Source of the DNA: Epiperipatus broadwayi | Taxonomy: Eukaryota; Onychophora; Udeonychophora; Euonychophora; Peripatidae | DNA: 64,000 nucleotides | Direction: 5' to 3' | NCBI GenBank assembly: GCA_028023455.1 | Contig: JAQFVV010000017.1 | Span: 124,001-188,000 of the forward strand | Part shown: piece after piece, positions 63,249-64,000 of the stretch | How positions within the stretch are numbered: position 1 is the stretch's first letter | Layout of the letters: each line of letters starts with the position of its first letter | Notes under the pieces: generated by a model | Told to the model about the DNA's origin: nothing | What the model saw: only the letters and a program-made list of their open reading frames with translations | The model's database searches: none | Translations under genes and position numbers: made by a program

Positions 63249-64000
63249 CAAGACAAGTCGATAAAAAACACACACACACACTCAACAGAAAAATCTCAAC
63301 ATATAAACCTAATACCCCATAAAACTACATATAAAATACAACAATAATTCTAATTAAATAGTAACTCACATAAAATAATAATAGAACATTCTCTAAAATA
63401 ATAAAAAAGAAAATATAATACCAATAAATATTCAAATAATTCCATACCACATAAATATAATAAATTTTACAAAAAAACCATAGAAAAGATTTGAGAAAAG
63501 ATAAATCTCACTCTAAAATTAATTAATACAAACACACACACCATCACCAAAAGAAGAATAGAAGTAACAGAGATTCAACAGAGATTCCAAGACCAAAATT
63601 CCTAACATAAAAAAACATACCAAACACGACTAACACAACTCTAAAAAGAACCTAGATATCTAAATAAATACATCTATAAATATCAACAAATCTATCAATA
63701 CTCCTTTTAATAACAAAGACCCACTAACTAGAATATAACATAGAATAACCCATTTCCACAAATCCAAGATGACATATAAATAATATAAGGATGTCATGAG
63801 GGGCAGAAAACCCTTCAGGATTGATCGCCCCCCACCGAATACTCCGGCAGAAATCCAACACATCTCCCGGAAATTCTCCACCTTTTGTTCCGGAAACCCC
63901 GTCCGCCCCCCTTTAAAAACAAACACTCACGCCCCCCCTCAAACCCCCACTCAACCGAACAAACAAACCTAGAAATTTTTTTTTTTTCCCTCTTCGTAAA
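62691..64000. other. Composition-anomalous end: G-depleted, then C-rich
   Basis: From about 62700 the plus strand has very few G's (several 60-base lines have none or one), with an AT run at 63217-63242 and CA repeats after it. From about 63790 the sequence becomes C-rich with C runs and ends in a poly-T stretch. The 88-codon minus-strand frame at 63660-63926 reflects this bias. No gene is recognised. A contig end or low-accuracy sequence is possible. Confidence 0.5.

Overview
This window is strongly AT-rich animal DNA made almost entirely of old transposable elements and simple repeats. I find no recognisable host gene exon. The best guess for the source is a cephalopod mollusc (octopus-like). 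That rests on the mixture of RTE LINEs, Penelope-like elements, tRNA-derived SINEs and long AT, ATT and GT microsatellites, and is an inference, not a proof. Nothing looks bacterial: no operons, ribosome binding sites or CRISPR.

Layout. 1-3350: a decayed Penelope-like element (GIY-YIG domain with inverted arms), next to a forward-forward-reverse composite repeat that a palindromic element has invaded. 3351-8939: mostly unrecognised, with a tRNA-Gly-derived retroposon at 6520-6647. 8940-12222: a near full-length, heavily decayed RTE LINE on the minus strand with an 18-bp target-site duplication (TSD). 12223-25750: unrecognised DNA with palindromic elements, SINEs, an 85-bp tandem array (22730-23190) and a 1.1-kb element with terminal inverted repeats (23424-24551). 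25757-26660: two RTE fragments facing tail to tail. 27150-29380: a less AT-rich stretch with four spaced copies of a 17-bp motif. 32218-32462: the palindromic-element copy with the best hammerhead-ribozyme-like core. 41357-44656: the best RTE copy, with an intact 365-codon endonuclease frame and a 531-codon reverse-transcriptase frame. 44657-46345: AT repeats, two hairpin elements and a Penelope C-terminal fragment. 50337-51199: a fold-back composite with a 13-bp TSD. 52011-52162: about 50 ATT units. 56988-57124: a second tRNA-derived retroposon. 57995-58920: a double palindromic element. 61095-62690: another RTE remnant, interrupted by a palindromic element with a clean 14-bp TSD. 62700-64000: an odd G-depleted, then C-rich, end.

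Main idea. A multi-copy 'palindromic' family (at least eight insertions) carries a motif with the type I hammerhead core: CTGATGA, a short stem, GAAA, the palindrome ACTAGT and a GTC cleavage site. It inserts with 13-14 bp TSDs and occurs as 5'-truncated inverted or tandem partial copies. That behaviour fits Penelope-like or retrozyme-type retroelements better than cut-and-paste transposons. Several other fold-back elements here share this architecture and a related 'core, stem, GAAA' motif. I had no alignment or folding tools, so all homology calls come from reading by eye.
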